DNA from: Actinoplanes sp. L3-i22
GTDB lineage: Bacteria; Actinomycetota; Actinomycetes; Mycobacteriales; Micromonosporaceae
Direction: 5' to 3'
Length of the DNA stretch: 64,000 nucleotides
NCBI RefSeq assembly: GCF_019704555.1
Contig: NZ_AP024745.1
Span: forward strand, 11,149,501 to 11,213,500
Within the stretch, counting starts at the first letter, position 1. Each line of letters begins with the position of its first letter. The position numbers and the translations under genes are program-made. The notes below the pieces were generated by a model. That model was not told the origin of the DNA, did no database searches, and was given only the letters and a program-made list of their open reading frames with translations. Positions 34,350 to 43,520 of this stretch are shown piece after piece.

Positions 34350-36917
34350 TCAGTTCGGCGAGGTCAGCCCGAGCCGGGTGGCTTCGGCGGCGGCCTGGCC
34401 GCGGCGGGAGACGCCGAGTTTGCGGAGGATCGCGGAGACGTGGTGGTGGACCGTCTTGGTGGACAGGAACAGCCGCTCGGCGATCTCCACATTCGACAGA
34501 CCCTGCTGGACCAGCGTCAGCACCTCCACCTCGCGCCGGGTCAGCTCGGCCGGGTTGCCCCGGGTCCAGCGCTGCGGGCCGCGCGGAATGTCCCGGACGC
34601 CGCGCGACCGCAGCCGGCGGGTGACGACCGCCGCGGCCGGGCGGGCGCCGAGCCGCTGGAACTCGGCGAGCGAGGCCCGCAGGTCGGCCACGTCCGGGCT
34701 GCCGGCCAGGGCCAGCGCGGCATCGTAGGAGCAGTCGCGTTTGCGCCAGCGCTCGGCGGCCGCGTTCACGTCGCCGGCGAGCTGCACGGCGTACGGCTCA
34801 AGCAGTGTGATCTTGTGAAGGTCTTTCCCGGGCTCCCCGGCGAGCCGGCGCAGCCAGGCGAGCTCGCCCAGCACCCATGCGGACCGCCGGCGTTCCGCGA
34901 GCTCCCAGGTGGCGGCGATCTCCGGCTCGACCGGCAGCCCGGCCAGCCACGCCGCCTCGGCCCGCGCGGTCGCCGCCGGCGCCAGGTACTGCAGCTCGGT
35001 CCGCCCGACGGTCAGCGCGCGCATCTCGTCCAGGACCGGCCACGGGTCGGTGTCGCCGCGCCGGGCCGCGATCAGCCCGACCACGCTCAGCGCGATGATC
35101 CGCAGCAACGGCACCGGCCCGCAGTTGGCCAGGATCCACTCGGCGTCCGCGGCCGCCGCCTCCCAGTCGCCCATGTCCAGGTGGTAGCGGGCGCGGTGGG
35201 CGAGCACGTAGTGCTTCCAGCCGTCCAGCCCCAGGTCGTCGCAGACCGTGACGCCCCGGTCCAGCCAGGACGCCAGGTGGTAGGAGCGGACCCGGGTCAT
35301 CGCCCAGCCGGCGTGGATGTACGCGCGGCCGATGTGCTCCTCCAGGCCCTCCCGCTCGGCCGTGGCGAGGCTGCGCTCCAGCTTGCCGATCCCCTCCGGC
35401 TCGCCGTTGAGCATCATCATCGTGCCCAGGTTGTTCAGGCTGTGCACGACGACCTCGGCATCGTCGTACTCCTCGCCGAGCCGCAGCGCCCGGGTGCCGA
35501 GCTCGATCGCGTCGGCGTACTCCTCGATGTTCAGCGCGACCGCCGCCTGGTTCGTGTACGCGACCGCCAACTCCCGCCCCGGCATCGACTCCAGCAGCCG
35601 CAACGCCTCCCGGCCGGCCTCGGCCGCGTCGTCCGGGAAGCCGCCGCACCACAGCCGGCGGGACAGGTTCGACAGCGCGACGCCCTCGCCGCGCTGGTCG
35701 CCGATCCGCCGGCGCTCCCGGATCGCCTCCCGCAGCGCCGCGATCGAGTCCGGCGTCTGCTCGGTCAGATAGCACTCGTAGGAGCGGCGCTCCAGCAGGT
35801 CGGCGCGGTCCTTCGGGGCCAGGTCCGAGGCGAAGCGCAGGGCTCGGGCGTACTGCGCCGCCGCCTCCCGATGCGCGCCCGACGCCGCGGCCTGCTCGGC
35901 GGCCCGCGGCGCCCAGTCCAGGACGACCGCCGCGTCGCCGGCCGCCTCCGCGTGGTGCGCGATCCGGCTCGGGTCGGCGGTCTTCTCCAGCAGCGCCGCC
36001 AGGACCCGGCGATGCAGCTCCAGCCGCCGATGCGGGGCCAGCGACTCCTCGACGGTGAGCCGCGCCAGCTCGTGCCGGAACGCCACCCCGCCGGGCACGC
36101 TGACCAGCATCCCCGCTCGCAGCGCCTCGTCCAGTCCGTCCTCTTCGACGATCACGTGCATTTCGGCGTACGGCGGAATGATCGAGACCACGTCGAGAAC
36201 CGCGCCCGCCGCGGGACTCAGCCGGGCCGCCCGGGCGAGCACCGCGTCCCGCACGGTCAGCGGCACCTCCCCGCCGTCCCGGGCCAGCACCTCGGTCACG
36301 AAGAACGGGTTCCCGCAGGTCGCCCGGTGCAGCGCGGGCCCGTCCCGGCCGTGCTCCGCGGCGAGCTCGCCGACCGCCGCGGCGGACAGCGGCTCCACGC
36401 TCAGCCGCCGGATCGCCGCGCCCTGCAGCTCGCCGAGCAGCCGCCGCAGCGGATGCCCGCGGTCCACCTCGTCACTGCGGTAGGTGGCGATCACCAGCGC
36501 CGGGATCGTGCCGATCCGCCGGCCGAGCAGGCTCAGCACGTCCAGGGTCGCCTCGTCCGCCCAGTGCAGGTCCTCCAGCACCAGGATCAGGCCGGGCCGC
36601 TCCCGCACGTCCCGGATGATCCCGGCGGCCAGCTCGTACGACTTCCCGGCGAAGTCGGTCAGCTCGTCCATCTCCAGGAACGGCCCGAGCGGGCGCGGGG
36701 TGTAGAGCGGATCGCAGGCGCCCCAGAGCACCGGCCGGCTCGCCCGCGCCTCCGCCCGGAACTGCCGGACCAGCGCCGTCTTGCCGCCGCCGGCCTCCCC
36801 GCCGAGCAGCACCAGGACCCCACTCCGGGTGGCGGCGACGGACGCGTGGGCCTGGTGCAGCGCAGCGAGCTGGACGGACCGCTCCAGCAGCCCGTTCCGG
36901 GCAGACAACTCCCCCAT
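34350..36917 (-). CDS. Large LuxR-family ATPase regulator (LAL type)
   Basis: This is an 855-residue regulator. The N-terminal AAA/NTPase domain has Walker A GGEAGGGKTALV (about residues 39-50) and Walker B LILVLEDLHWADEATLD. The middle 450 residues are TPR-like helical repeats. The C-terminal LuxR HTH is LTRREVEVLTLVQQGLSNVEIAERLFLSTKTVHHHVSAILRKLG. LAL proteins (MalT-like) activate operons in response to a ligand; the target is unknown. It is convergent with the TetR gene and has about 180 bp of upstream DNA with no obvious dyad. Confidence 0.92.
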   Translation of the reverse strand: MGELSARNGLLERSVQLAALHQAHASVAATRSGVLVLLGGEAGGGKTALVRQFRAEARASRPVLWGACDPLYTPRPLGPFLEMDELTDFAGKSYELAAGIIRDVRERPGLILVLEDLHWADEATLDVLSLLGRRIGTIPALVIATYRSDEVDRGHPLRRLLGELQGAAIRRLSVEPLSAAAVGELAAEHGRDGPALHRATCGNPFFVTEVLARDGGEVPLTVRDAVLARAARLSPAAGAVLDVVSIIPPYAEMHVIVEEDGLDEALRAGMLVSVPGGVAFRHELARLTVEESLAPHRRLELHRRVLAALLEKTADPSRIAHHAEAAGDAAVVLDWAPRAAEQAAASGAHREAAAQYARALRFASDLAPKDRADLLERRSYECYLTEQTPDSIAALREAIRERRRIGDQRGEGVALSNLSRRLWCGGFPDDAAEAGREALRLLESMPGRELAVAYTNQAAVALNIEEYADAIELGTRALRLGEEYDDAEVVVHSLNNLGTMMMLNGEPEGIGKLERSLATAEREGLEEHIGRAYIHAGWAMTRVRSYHLASWLDRGVTVCDDLGLDGWKHYVLAHRARYHLDMGDWEAAAADAEWILANCGPVPLLRIIALSVVGLIAARRGDTDPWPVLDEMRALTVGRTELQYLAPAATARAEAAWLAGLPVEPEIAATWELAERRRSAWVLGELAWLRRLAGEPGKDLHKITLLEPYAVQLAGDVNAAAERWRKRDCSYDAALALAGSPDVADLRASLAEFQRLGARPAAAVVTRRLRSRGVRDIPRGPQRWTRGNPAELTRREVEVLTLVQQGLSNVEIAERLFLSTKTVHHHVSAILRKLGVSRRGQAAAEATRLGLTSPN

Positions 36918-37095
36918 CGCCGCACCATGTCACCGAGTGCCGTCCACCTCCATCACCTATCCGACATCCGAAAACTCCGATCAACTACCGCACGTCCGGT
37001 CCGGCTGGTCAGGTGTAGCGATTTCCAGACTCCGCCATCGTGAAAGACGAGTTCCGCAGCCGGATCTCGTCGCGCGGGAGCGCGGAGGCCTGACC

Positions 37096-37308
37096 ATGAC
37101 CAGGTATTTCACGTGGAGTGACATTCGCGCCGAATTCGTCGCGCAGGCGGGTGGCGAGGAGGCGATCGCCGAGGCTCGTCGGCAGAGCCAGGCCTACATC
37201 GACGCCTATCGGCCGGCCGAGCAGCGGATCGCCCAGGGACAGGACGTCACCGTGGGCGACGAGGCGAGCGAGCCGCCGGTGATTCGCCCCGAAGTGGAGG
37301 CCGCCTAG
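37096..37308 (+). CDS. Short HigA-like antitoxin remnant
   Basis: This is a 70-residue protein. RYFTWSDIRAEFVAQAGGEEAIAEARRQSQAYIDAYRPAEQRIAQGQ resembles the N-terminal helices of XRE/HigA-like antitoxins (pattern YRLAEmRrarGLTQ), but where the HTH should start it turns into an acidic tail (DVTVGDEASEPPVIRPEVEAA). I read it as a truncated or degenerate antitoxin. No toxin gene is adjacent. Family assignment is by eye. Confidence 0.5.
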   Translation: MTRYFTWSDIRAEFVAQAGGEEAIAEARRQSQAYIDAYRPAEQRIAQGQDVTVGDEASEPPVIRPEVEAA

Positions 37309-37327
37309 GTATCCAACCGTTTCGCGG

Positions 37328-37567
37328 ATGATTACTGTGATATCGGTGGGAACCAAGGGAAAGCTCTACACGACCGGGGACATCGCCGGGCGACTCGGCG
37401 TCAGCCGGCAGCGGGCATACGCGCTGGCGAACCGAGAAAGCTTCCCGGAATCCTTCGACGACCTGCCCGGCGGCTCGGTGTGGCTGGTCGGCGAGGTCGA
37501 ATCCTGGATCGGCGTGCACCGCCCGGCCCGCGCCAGAAACTTCGAGGACGGAATCGTGCCCGGCTGA
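37328..37567 (+). CDS. AlpA/MerR-like small HTH protein
   Basis: This is a 79-residue protein. LYTTGDIAGRLGVSRQRAYALANRESFPESFDDLPGGSVWLVGEVESWI is the winged-HTH pattern of AlpA/excisionase-like DNA-binding proteins, common on mobile elements. No integrase is near. It follows the HigA-like remnant by 19 bp. The start could be ATG 37328 or an in-frame GTG a few codons later. Confidence 0.7.
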   Translation: MITVISVGTKGKLYTTGDIAGRLGVSRQRAYALANRESFPESFDDLPGGSVWLVGEVESWIGVHRPARARNFEDGIVPG

Positions 37568-37596
37568 TCGATCACCCGGGCACGAACCCGGCCGGG

Positions 37597-38181
37597 TCAG
37601 CCCTTACGCCTGGTGAGCAGTGCGTCCAGGTCGAGCTCGATAGCGAACGGCACACGGCTGCGCAGCTCACCGCGGTGGATGCCGGCCGATGTGTAGGACC
37701 GTGTCGGCTCGTCGAGTTCGTAGGCATGGACGACTGGCAACTCGTCCTCTTTCTCGACACGCCAGTAGTGCGCAATGCCGGCTTCCGCGTACTTGCTCAG
37801 CTTGACGATCCGGTCACGGTGCGCTGACTCCGGCGAGACCACTTCGCCCACCAGGAGCACCTGTTCGGGAACGTAGAAGGTGAGATCCGGCCGGTAGGGC
37901 ACTGTTGTCACGACAAAATCCGGTTCCGGACGATTGAGCTTGTCAAGCCGGATCGTCATCTCCCGCTCGACCTCGATGCCTGCCGGCGCCTGCTCGTTGA
38001 GTGCGTTCACCAAAGCAGTGACGATCCGGCCGTGCCAGAGGCGCTGGGGGGACATCATGAAAACGAGCGCTCCATCGATCAGTTCGGTATGGCGAGGCGC
38101 TTCCGGAAGGTGGTCAAGGTCGTCGGCGAACCACCCCTCCTCGCGGGGCGGGTTCATCCACTCGGGCACCGCTGACGTCAT
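37597..38181 (-). CDS. Uma2 family (DUF820) putative endonuclease
   Basis: This is a 194-residue protein. The restriction-endonuclease-like core shows HTELIDGALVFMMSPQRLWH, NRPEPDFVVTT (PD motif), LVGEVVSPESAHRDRIVKLSKYAEAGIAHYWRV (E...K) and a short C-terminal region. The family is widespread in actinobacteria and cyanobacteria; its biological role is unclear. The ATG has TACGGT 6 nt upstream and no ribosome site, so the message may be leaderless. Confidence 0.88.
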   Translation of the reverse strand: MTSAVPEWMNPPREEGWFADDLDHLPEAPRHTELIDGALVFMMSPQRLWHGRIVTALVNALNEQAPAGIEVEREMTIRLDKLNRPEPDFVVTTVPYRPDLTFYVPEQVLLVGEVVSPESAHRDRIVKLSKYAEAGIAHYWRVEKEDELPVVHAYELDEPTRSYTSAGIHRGELRSRVPFAIELDLDALLTRRKG

Positions 38182-38187
38182 AGCTCC

Positions 38188-38193
38188 ACCGTA
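38188..38193 (-). promoter_or_regulatory. Putative leaderless -10 (TACGGT) for the Uma2 gene
   Basis: TACGGT ends 6 nt before the ATG at 38181. Confidence 0.45.
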
Positions 38194-38207
38194 ACAATCC
38201 GGGCCGG

Positions 38208-38750
38208 TCAGCGGGGACGGGCGTTGCGGAGGCGGATGCCGCTGAAGTCCAGCGTGCTCGCGGTGACCGCGTCCCAGAACGGCCACAACCCGGGCAGGAT
38301 CCGCAGCTGGATTCCCGCCGCGGAGTGAACCTCGATCAGGTCGCCGACCGGCGACGGCGGCGCCAGCGGCGTGACCGGTGAGGTCGCCACCCAGGCGTGT
38401 GTGCCGAACGGCCGGAACCGCTCGGCCGGCAGGCGGTAGGCGTACAGCGACGTCGATCGCATCGCCGCGAGCCACGAGAACTCGATGGCATGGACCCGTT
38501 CCCCGCACCCTGCCCCGACGATCCGGTCGCGATCGGATTCGGTCGTCGACGGCACGGTCCAGGCGAGCGCACGCGGGCAGTCCCGCGGAAACCAGTAGGA
38601 CGGCGCCTGCTCCGCGTCGACCGCCCAGACATACGGCTCGGACTGCTGAGCGGTAGCGGCGACGTGCGGCACGAACCGGGTGATCGACGGATCCTCGGAG
38701 AAGTGCAGCACCTCACCGGGCGCGGGCCGGCTGAGCCCGGTGAGGCGCAT
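38208..38750 (-). CDS. DUF6886-like protein
   Basis: This is a 180-residue protein. VLHFSEDPSITRFVPHVA, EPYVWAVDAEQAPSYWFPRDCPRALAW and RVHAIEFSWLAAMRSTSLYAYRLPAERF match a conserved actinobacterial and Bacillus family that I know as DUF6886. The role is unknown; the fold may resemble ADP-ribosyl- or RES-like domains, but I cannot show that. It lies 5 bp after the alcohol dehydrogenase gene on the same strand. Confidence 0.65.
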   Translation of the reverse strand: MRLTGLSRPAPGEVLHFSEDPSITRFVPHVAATAQQSEPYVWAVDAEQAPSYWFPRDCPRALAWTVPSTTESDRDRIVGAGCGERVHAIEFSWLAAMRSTSLYAYRLPAERFRPFGTHAWVATSPVTPLAPPSPVGDLIEVHSAAGIQLRILPGLWPFWDAVTASTLDFSGIRLRNARPR

Positions 38751-38755
38751 CGTGA

Positions 38756-39844
38756 TCAGAGCCGGACGACCGACCGGGCGCCCTCGCCCCGGGCCATCCG
38801 CTCGAAGGCGGCCGGCACGCCGGCCAGCTCGATCCGGTCGGTGATCAGGTGGTCGAGCGACAACCGGCCGTCGAGCACGTCCCGGGCCAGCGCGGGCACC
38901 GCCACGTCCGGGTCGGCCTGGCCGTAGACCGAGGCCCGCAACGTCCGCGCCGACGAGAAGATGTCGAGCGCGGCGATCTGCACCAGGTCGTCGGCCGCGC
39001 CCATCCCGACCACGGTGACCTGGCCGCCGCGCCGGGTGGCCCGCCACGCGGCGCGGATCGTCGACGCCCGGCCGACGCATTCGATGGCGTGGTCGGCGCC
39101 GCGTCCCTCGGTGCGCACCCGGATGTCCTTGGAGAGCGCGTCCGTCGACACCACGAAGTCGGTCGCGCCGGCCGCCTCGGCCAGCCCCTTCTTCGCCTCG
39201 CTGACGTCGACCGCGATGACCTGGCCGGCGCCGGCCGCCCGGGCCGCCGCGACGACCGACAGGCCGACCCCGCCGAGCCCGATGACCAGCACCGATTCGC
39301 CCGGCTGCACGTTCGCGGTGTTCCGGACCGCGCCGGACCCGGTCAGCACCGCGCACCCGAGGAGCGCCGCAACGTCAAAATCCAATTGCGACGGTACGGC
39401 GATGACCGCGTTCTCCGGGGCCACCACCTGCTCGGCGAACGCGCCCAGCCCGAGGGTCACGTGCACCGGCGCGCCGTCGAGCGTGATCCCGTTCTCCAGC
39501 GCCGCGACGCCGGACGACGTGGAGCAGAGCCACGGCTGCCCGCGCTCGCAGAACCAGCAGTGCCGGCACGGCGGCTGCCAGTTCAGCACCACGTGGTCGC
39601 CGACCGCGGCCCGGGTGACGTGCTCGCCGATCTCGACGACCTCGCCGGCCGCCTCGTGGCCGAGGACGAGCGGGTGCGGCGGGCGCAACGTCCCGTTGAT
39701 CATCGACAGGTCGGAGTGGCAGACGCCGGCCGCCCGGACCCGGACGCGGACCTGGCCGGGCCCGATCTCGGGCAGGCGCAGCTCCTCGACGGTGGCCGGC
39801 CCGTCCGGCTCGCGAACGACCAGCCCGGGCACATAGTGGGTCAT
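38756..39844 (-). CDS. Zinc-dependent alcohol dehydrogenase
   Basis: This is a 362-residue MDR enzyme. Catalytic zinc ligands are Cys in AAGVCHSD, His-Glu in LGHEAAGEV and a further Cys in LLGCAVLTG; the structural zinc site is CRHCWFCERGQPWLC. The NAD-binding motif is GLGGVGLS. It would interconvert a primary alcohol and aldehyde. It overlaps the aldehyde dehydrogenase gene (ATGA), forming an alcohol-to-acid pair under the divergent TetR. Confidence 0.93.
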   Translation of the reverse strand: MTHYVPGLVVREPDGPATVEELRLPEIGPGQVRVRVRAAGVCHSDLSMINGTLRPPHPLVLGHEAAGEVVEIGEHVTRAAVGDHVVLNWQPPCRHCWFCERGQPWLCSTSSGVAALENGITLDGAPVHVTLGLGAFAEQVVAPENAVIAVPSQLDFDVAALLGCAVLTGSGAVRNTANVQPGESVLVIGLGGVGLSVVAAARAAGAGQVIAVDVSEAKKGLAEAAGATDFVVSTDALSKDIRVRTEGRGADHAIECVGRASTIRAAWRATRRGGQVTVVGMGAADDLVQIAALDIFSSARTLRASVYGQADPDVAVPALARDVLDGRLSLDHLITDRIELAGVPAAFERMARGEGARSVVRL

Positions 39845-41250
39845 CGCTGAATCGCCTTGACCTGCTGGAACTCCTCCAGGCCGAACTGACCCAGCTCCCG
39901 GCCGACGCCGGACTGCTTGTACCCGCCGAACGGGGCGAACGGGTTGAACGAGCCGCCGTTCACGTCCACCGCGCCGGTCCGGATCCGCCGGGCCACCGCC
40001 AGGGCGTGCTCGTCGCCGCCCCAGACGCCACCGGCCAGGCCGTACTTCGAATTGTTGGCGATCTCGACGGCCTCGTCGTCGGAGTCGAACGGGATGATCG
40101 ACAGCACCGGGCCGAAGATCTCCTCCTGGGCCAGCTCGCTGTCCGGGTCGACGTCGGCGAAGACGGTCGGCGCGACGAAGTGCCCGGTGTCCGGCAGCGG
40201 CGCGTCCAGTCCGCCGGCCACCAGCCGGGCCCGCGCCCGCTCGATGAAGCCGCGGACCCGGTCGCGCTGGGCGGCGGAGACCAGCGGGCCGAGCCGGGTG
40301 GCCGGGTCGAACGGGTCGCCGACGGTGTAACCGGCCGCGGTCTTGGCCGCGAGCGCGACCGCCTCGTCGTAGTGACCGCGGTGCACCAGCATCCGGGTCC
40401 ACGCCGTGCAGGTCTGCCCGGAGTTCAGGAACGCGTTGCCGACCCCGACCTTGACCGCCTTGACCAGGTCGGCGTCGTCCAGGATCACGTTCGCCGACTT
40501 GCCGCCGAGCTCCAGGGAGACCTTGGCGATCCGGTCGGCGGCGGCGTGGGTGATGGCCCGGCCGGTCGCGGTGGAACCGGTGAACGAGATCAGGTCGACG
40601 TCCGGGTGGCCGGCGATCGCCGCGCCCACCGCGGCGCCGGTGCCGGTGACCAGGTTGAGCACGCCGGGCGGCAGGCCGGCCTCGTCGGCCGCGTCGAGCA
40701 GCAGGTACGCCACCAGCGGCGTGAGCTCGCTCGGCTTGAGCACCACCGTGCAGCCGGCCGCGAGCGCCGCGCCGACCTTCGCCACCACCTGGTGCAGCGG
40801 ATAGTTCCACGGGGTGATCGCACCGACCACGCCGGCCGCCTCGCGCACGATCAGCGAGTTGCCGATGGTCCGTTCCTCCGCGGGCGCGAGCGCCAGATCG
40901 GCGTACCCCCGAAGGACCGTGAGGGGCAGGCCCGCCTGGACCGCCTGCGCGATCTTGACCGGTGTCCCGAGCTCCTGGCCGACCGTGCGGGCGATGTCCG
41001 CGGCGCGGGCCGCGAGCGCCCGGTGCAGGCGGTCCAGGTGGGCGCCGCGCTCCGCCATCGGCAGCGCGGACCAGCCGTCGAAGGCCTGCCGGGCGGCCGA
41101 GACAGCGAGGTTCACGTCCTCCGGCGTGCCGGCCGGGACGTGCCCGATGACCTGCTCGGTGTACGGGTTCTCCACCTCGATCCGCTCGCTGGAGTCCGGC
41201 GGCACCCACGCGCCACCGATGTAGAGCTGTTCGCGGAATTCCGACGTCAT
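39841..41250 (-). CDS. Aldehyde dehydrogenase
   Basis: This is a 469-residue NAD(P)-dependent ALDH. WNYPLHQVVAKVGAALAAGCTVVLKPSE, SFTGSTATG, the general base Glu in LELGGKSANVIL and the nucleophile Cys in NSGQTCTAWTRML are present, as is EEIFGPVLSIIPFDSDDEAVEIAN. It oxidises an aldehyde to the acid. The start overlaps the TetR stop, so TetR-ALDH-ADH is one operon. Confidence 0.94.
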   Translation of the reverse strand: MTSEFREQLYIGGAWVPPDSSERIEVENPYTEQVIGHVPAGTPEDVNLAVSAARQAFDGWSALPMAERGAHLDRLHRALAARAADIARTVGQELGTPVKIAQAVQAGLPLTVLRGYADLALAPAEERTIGNSLIVREAAGVVGAITPWNYPLHQVVAKVGAALAAGCTVVLKPSELTPLVAYLLLDAADEAGLPPGVLNLVTGTGAAVGAAIAGHPDVDLISFTGSTATGRAITHAAADRIAKVSLELGGKSANVILDDADLVKAVKVGVGNAFLNSGQTCTAWTRMLVHRGHYDEAVALAAKTAAGYTVGDPFDPATRLGPLVSAAQRDRVRGFIERARARLVAGGLDAPLPDTGHFVAPTVFADVDPDSELAQEEIFGPVLSIIPFDSDDEAVEIANNSKYGLAGGVWGGDEHALAVARRIRTGAVDVNGGSFNPFAPFGGYKQSGVGRELGQFGLEEFQQVKAIQR

Positions 41251-41876
41251 CGGCGTACCCCCTGGTCGTAGTGGTCGGACAGGCCGGCGATGAGCACGTC
41301 CAGCCCGAGTTCGAACGCGCCCTCGTCGACCGCGGCGCGATGGGCCGACAGCTCGTGGGCGCGGTGCAGGTGCGGATAGCGGTCGTACAGCTCGGGGTCG
41401 CTCTCGAAGCCGAGCGCGAACGAGCCGAGCGCGGACCCGGTGATCAGGTATCGCATCAGCGCGCCGATGTGGGTGGCCCGGGTGCGGGACCAGCCGGCGT
41501 CGATCAGCGCGCCGTAGACGGCCTCGGCCATGGCCAGCCCGTACGGCCGGCGGCCGGGCCCGGTGGCCAGCACCGGGATGATGTGCGGGTGGGCGGCGAG
41601 CACCGCGTGGTACGACTTCGCCCAGAGCCGCAGCCCGTCCCGCCAGTCGCAGTCGGCGAACACCCCGATGTCCACCTCGGCGACCACCGACTCGGCGACC
41701 GCGTCGACGATCTCGGCCTTGGTCGCGAAGTGGTTGTAGAGCGACGGGCCCTGCACGCCGAGCTCGGTGGCGAGCCGGCGCATCGACAGCGCGTCCAGGC
41801 CCTCCGCGTCGATCAGCGCGGAGGCGGCCTCGACGATGCGCTCGCGGGTCAGCAGCGCCTGTCTCGGCCGGGCCAT
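41247..41876 (-). CDS. TetR family regulator of the ALDH/ADH operon
   Basis: This is a 209-residue regulator. The ATG at 41876 (MARPRQALLTRERIVEAAS) follows an AGGGA site. The HTH is at roughly residues 10-55 (ALSMRRLATELGVQGPSLYNHFATKAEIV). It is the first gene of its operon and is divergent from the acyl-CoA ligase across the dyad at 41916-41944, so it probably controls both sides. Confidence 0.9.
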   Translation of the reverse strand: MARPRQALLTRERIVEAASALIDAEGLDALSMRRLATELGVQGPSLYNHFATKAEIVDAVAESVVAEVDIGVFADCDWRDGLRLWAKSYHAVLAAHPHIIPVLATGPGRRPYGLAMAEAVYGALIDAGWSRTRATHIGALMRYLITGSALGSFALGFESDPELYDRYPHLHRAHELSAHRAAVDEGAFELGLDVLIAGLSDHYDQGVRR

Positions 41877-41915
41877 GTTGGCAACTCCCTGGAAATCAGC
41901 AATCAACACTGGACG

Positions 41916-41944
41916 CGCAAAAACTTACGCCGCTAGTTTATGCG
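41916..41944. promoter_or_regulatory. Divergent operator dyad
   Basis: CGCAAAAACT (41916-41925) and AGTTTATGCG (41935-41944) form an inverted repeat with one mismatch and a 9-bp centre. TAGTTT (rightward) and TAAGTT (leftward) -10-like hexamers fall inside the dyad, so binding would block both promoters. Confidence 0.75.
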
Positions 41945-41981
41945 GAAGCTGCGACGTACATCACTCCTGAGGGGAACCAGC

Positions 41982-43520
41982 ATGACGACTCTGTCCCTGG
42001 CCACAGTTCTGGCGGAGAGCGCACGCCGGTACCCGGAGAAGGTCGCGGTGGTCGACGCGGGCGCCCGGATCACCTATCGGGAGCTGTGGCAGCAGACCCG
42101 GGAGTACGCGGCCGGCCTGCAGGCGCTCGGCGTCGGCCCGGGCAGCACGGTCGCCGTGATGATCCCGAACGTCGCCGACTTCCCGCGGGTCTACTACGCC
42201 GCGCTGGCCGTGGGCGCCCGGGTGGTGCCGGTGTCGCTGCTGCTCCAGCCGGCCGAGGTGGCCTACGTGCTGACCGACAGCCAGGCCGACCTGATCGTCA
42301 CCCACTCCGCGTTCCTGCAGGTGGGCGCGGCCGCGGCACAGCTCGCCGGCACCCCGCTGGTCAACGTCGGGCCGCTGCCGGCCGAGCTGCCGAGCCCGCC
42401 GCGGCGCCTGGAGGAGGTGTCCGCCGGCGTCCCGGCGCTGCGCACCTACGTGACCCGCGAGGCCGAGGACGTCGCGGTGATCCTCTACACCAGCGGCACC
42501 ACCGGCCAGCCGAAGGGCGCCCTGCTCACCCACCTCAACCTGGTGATGAACGCCGCGGTGAACGTGTTCGACGTGCACCCGCTCACCGGCGACGACATCG
42601 TGCTGGGCTGTCTGCCGCTGTTCCACACGTTCGGCCAGACGGTCGGGATGAACGCGACGTTCCGGCTCGGCGGGACGCTCGTGCTGCTGCCCCGGTTCTC
42701 CGGCGAGGCGGCGATCGACCTGATCCTGCGGGAGCACGTGACGATCTTCCACGGCGTGCCGACCATGTACATCGGCCTGCTGGAGGCGGCGGCGAAGGCC
42801 GAGCAGCTGCCCAAGCTCAAGCTCTGCGTCTCCGGTGGGGCGTCGCTGCCGGTCGCCGTGCTGGAGCGGTTCGCCGAGACGTTCGGCTCGCACATCTGGG
42901 AGGGCTACGGTCTTTCCGAGACATCGCCTACGGCGACCACCAACCAGCCGGCGTACGGCGCCAAGCCCGGCACCGTCGGGCATCCGATCTGGGGCGTCGA
43001 GGTGGAGATCGCCCGGCCCGAGGTGCCGGAACGCATCGAGTTCCTGCCGGACGGCGAGCTGGGCGAGATCGTGATCCGCGGGCACAACATCTTCGCCGGC
43101 TACCTGAACCGCCCGGAGGCGACCGCCGAGGCCATCGTCGACGGCTGGTTCCGTACCGGTGACCTGGGGATCAAGGACGACGAGGGCTTCATCAGCATCG
43201 TCGACCGGACCAAGGATCTGATCATCCGCGGCGGCTTCAACGTCTACCCCCGCGAGGTGGAGGAGACCCTCGCCCGGCACCCGGCGATCCAGCAGGTCGC
43301 GGTGATCGGCGTGGCTGACCCTACGCACGGCGAGGAGATCTGCGCGGTGGTGGTGCTCGACGAGAAGGGCTTGACCGAGCAGGAGCTGATCGACTGGTCG
43401 CGCGAGCGGCTGGGCAAGCACAAGTACCCGCGGCAGGTGCGGTTCGCCGAGTCGCTCCCGCTCGGGCCGAGCATGAAGGTCCTCAAGCGGGAGCTGCGCA
43501 AGCAGTACTCAGGCCAGTAG
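41982..43520 (+). CDS. AMP-forming long-chain fatty-acid-CoA ligase family
   Basis: This is a 512-residue adenylate-forming ligase. Motifs are YTSGTTGQPKGALLTH, GYGLSETSP, YLNRPEATAEAIVDGWFRTGDLG and the C-terminal catalytic Lys in GPSMKVLKRELRKQY. The ATG at 41982 follows GAGGGGA. It would activate a carboxylic acid as acyl-CoA, which fits downstream of the divergent ADH/ALDH pair (alcohol to aldehyde to acid to acyl-CoA). The 3' end overlaps the convergent NUDIX gene by 12 bp. Confidence 0.93.
   Translation: MTTLSLATVLAESARRYPEKVAVVDAGARITYRELWQQTREYAAGLQALGVGPGSTVAVMIPNVADFPRVYYAALAVGARVVPVSLLLQPAEVAYVLTDSQADLIVTHSAFLQVGAAAAQLAGTPLVNVGPLPAELPSPPRRLEEVSAGVPALRTYVTREAEDVAVILYTSGTTGQPKGALLTHLNLVMNAAVNVFDVHPLTGDDIVLGCLPLFHTFGQTVGMNATFRLGGTLVLLPRFSGEAAIDLILREHVTIFHGVPTMYIGLLEAAAKAEQLPKLKLCVSGGASLPVAVLERFAETFGSHIWEGYGLSETSPTATTNQPAYGAKPGTVGHPIWGVEVEIARPEVPERIEFLPDGELGEIVIRGHNIFAGYLNRPEATAEAIVDGWFRTGDLGIKDDEGFISIVDRTKDLIIRGGFNVYPREVEETLARHPAIQQVAVIGVADPTHGEEICAVVVLDEKGLTEQELIDWSRERLGKHKYPRQVRFAESLPLGPSMKVLKRELRKQYSGQ

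Noticed and set aside
34440..37043. Rightward frame of about 870 codons opposite the LAL regulator
   Set aside because: Shadow of the regulator, whose Walker and LuxR motifs are unmistakable on the other strand.
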